NCBI GenBank assembly: GCA_028873695.1
Contig: JAPPNU010000028.1
Location: 1 to 64,000 of the forward strand
Reading direction: 5' to 3'
From: Gemmatimonadota bacterium
Lineage (GTDB): Bacteria; Latescibacterota; UBA2968; GCA-2709665
DNA: 64,000 nucleotides
Part shown: piece after piece, positions 63,501 to 64,000 of the stretch
Layout: the number at the start of each line of letters is the position of its first letter
How positions within the stretch are numbered: position 1 is the first letter of the stretch
The notes under the pieces: model-generated
Seen by the model: only the letters and a program-made list of their open reading frames with translations
Database searches by the model: none
Told to the model about the DNA's origin: nothing
Translations under genes and position numbers: made by a program

Positions 63501-64000
63501 CTTATCCTGATATCATACTTCCCGGGCACGGTTACGGGCAGGTCTCCGCTGTCGATCATCCGGTGCAGCGGCGAGGGTCCCGATTCGAGGGGGAAGGTGA
63601 CCGTGTCGCGGATGCGGGCGGATTCGTAGATGCCCATGAGGATTTCGATGGTCCCACGGTTCTTCCGGATGGCGCTGCGGTGTTCGTCCACGCGGCCTTC
63701 CATCCAGTCCACGAGTTCCGCGGCCTGCAGGATCCCGACGTCCGTCTCCTGCGCGGCGTCCACGTCATGGCATCCCTCGTCATTGAGCAATCGCGCGCCC
63801 TTGGACGTGACGACCAGAGTTCCCCCTGTTCCCTGAAGCGTCATCGCGTTGTCCGGCGGCGCCGGTTCGGGCATATCGCTTTCGATCAGGATGCGCGCTC
63901 CGTTTCTCAGCGCGACGACACCCGTGCACAGGTCTTCGATCGGATCGTGTCGTTCGTGCCGGTCGGTGTGTCGCACCGCCTGCCCGATCGCCCACGCGGG
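63479..64000 (-). CDS. Gfo/Idh/MocA-type oxidoreductase, C-terminal part (5' end off window)
   Basis: Open leftward frame continuing past the right edge (174 codons visible, no start needed: PAWAIGQAV... precedes GTG 63976). It shows the C-terminal sheet and conserved pattern of the family (DLCTGVVALRNGARILIESDMPE, AMTLQGTGGTLVV) and the final helix (AIRKNRGTIEILMGIYESARIRDTVTFPLESG). NAD-binding domain outside the window. The last codons (KPDRD) overlap the AATCCTG array. Another member is at 6.5-7.5 kb. Confidence 0.75.
   Translation of the reverse strand, partial: PAWAIGQAVRHTDRHERHDPIEDLCTGVVALRNGARILIESDMPEPAPPDNAMTLQGTGGTLVVTSKGARLLNDEGCHDVDAAQETDVGILQAAELVDWMEGRVDEHRSAIRKNRGTIEILMGIYESARIRDTVTFPLESGPSPLHRMIDSGDLPVTVPGKYDIRIRSKPDRD

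Overview
The window is a bacterial chromosome segment with a GC-rich backbone (about 5-40.7 kb, plus 52-53 kb and 62-64 kb) and visibly more AT-rich accessory stretches (about 1-4.7 kb, 40.7-51.9 kb and 53.5-61.9 kb). The backbone suggests an uncultured Gram-negative of the FCB superphylum (Latescibacterota-like is my best guess, modest confidence). The reasons are a bacterial PcrB/GGGP-synthase gene, Omp85-type outer-membrane barrels, an NtrY/NtrX-like two-component pair, lipoproteins, many Gfo/Idh-type oxidoreductases and a beta-helix protein. No rRNA, ribosomal protein or other firm taxonomic marker is present.

Layout. 0-4.7 kb: three leftward genes, namely a truncated SNF2 helicase resembling DrmD of DISARM, a HEPN-motif protein and an orphan, probably one edge of a defence island. 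4.8-9.7 kb: a KefB-type antiporter, an oxidoreductase, a Phd/ParE toxin-antitoxin pair, a helix-hairpin-helix lipoprotein and tRNA-Asn. 9.9-15 kb: an alkaline-phosphatase-superfamily enzyme, tadA, two tRNA-Ser, tRNA-Ala, a NYN nuclease, an ankyrin protein, a cyclophilin-like protein and SRP RNA. 15-30 kb: a housekeeping run of dnaX-ybaB-recR-pgsA-pgpA-thpR, then recA-recX-alaS-pcrB, ptsH-ptsI, metK and ahcY. 30-36 kb: a leftward operon with an Omp85-like protein, a DUF4390-like protein, a histidine kinase, a sigma-54 response regulator and a second barrel. 36.5-40.7 kb: a DapB-like dehydrogenase divergent from lutC and a fused lutB-lutA.

40.7-51.9 kb is the main accessory island. It holds a PIN-like protein with two membrane segments, a one-polypeptide restriction-modification enzyme with a small downstream gene, a UvrD helicase, a small membrane protein, and a Panacea antitoxin paired with a two-membrane-segment toxin candidate. 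The end of the first part coincides with an NtrC-family regulator that lacks its 5' two-thirds (about 49.44 kb). A direct repeat of about 160 bp occurs at 46.4 and 51.4 kb. 52-53.4 kb has an Ldh-type dehydrogenase followed by an Rpn-type remnant. 53.7-61.3 kb is mostly leftward unrecognised exported, lipid-anchored or TPR proteins, with an IS21-type transposase relic and a partial gene duplication. 62-64 kb has a beta-helix protein and the 3' end of an oxidoreductase; AATCCTG-rich repeats lie on both sides of the beta-helix gene.

How the genes work together: DNA replication and repair (dnaX, recR, recA, recX), phospholipid synthesis (pgsA, pgpA) and the SAM cycle (metK, ahcY) are ordinary vertical genes. 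The best candidates for something undescribed are the PIN-membrane protein beside the single-chain R-M enzyme, and the Panacea/membrane-protein pair.
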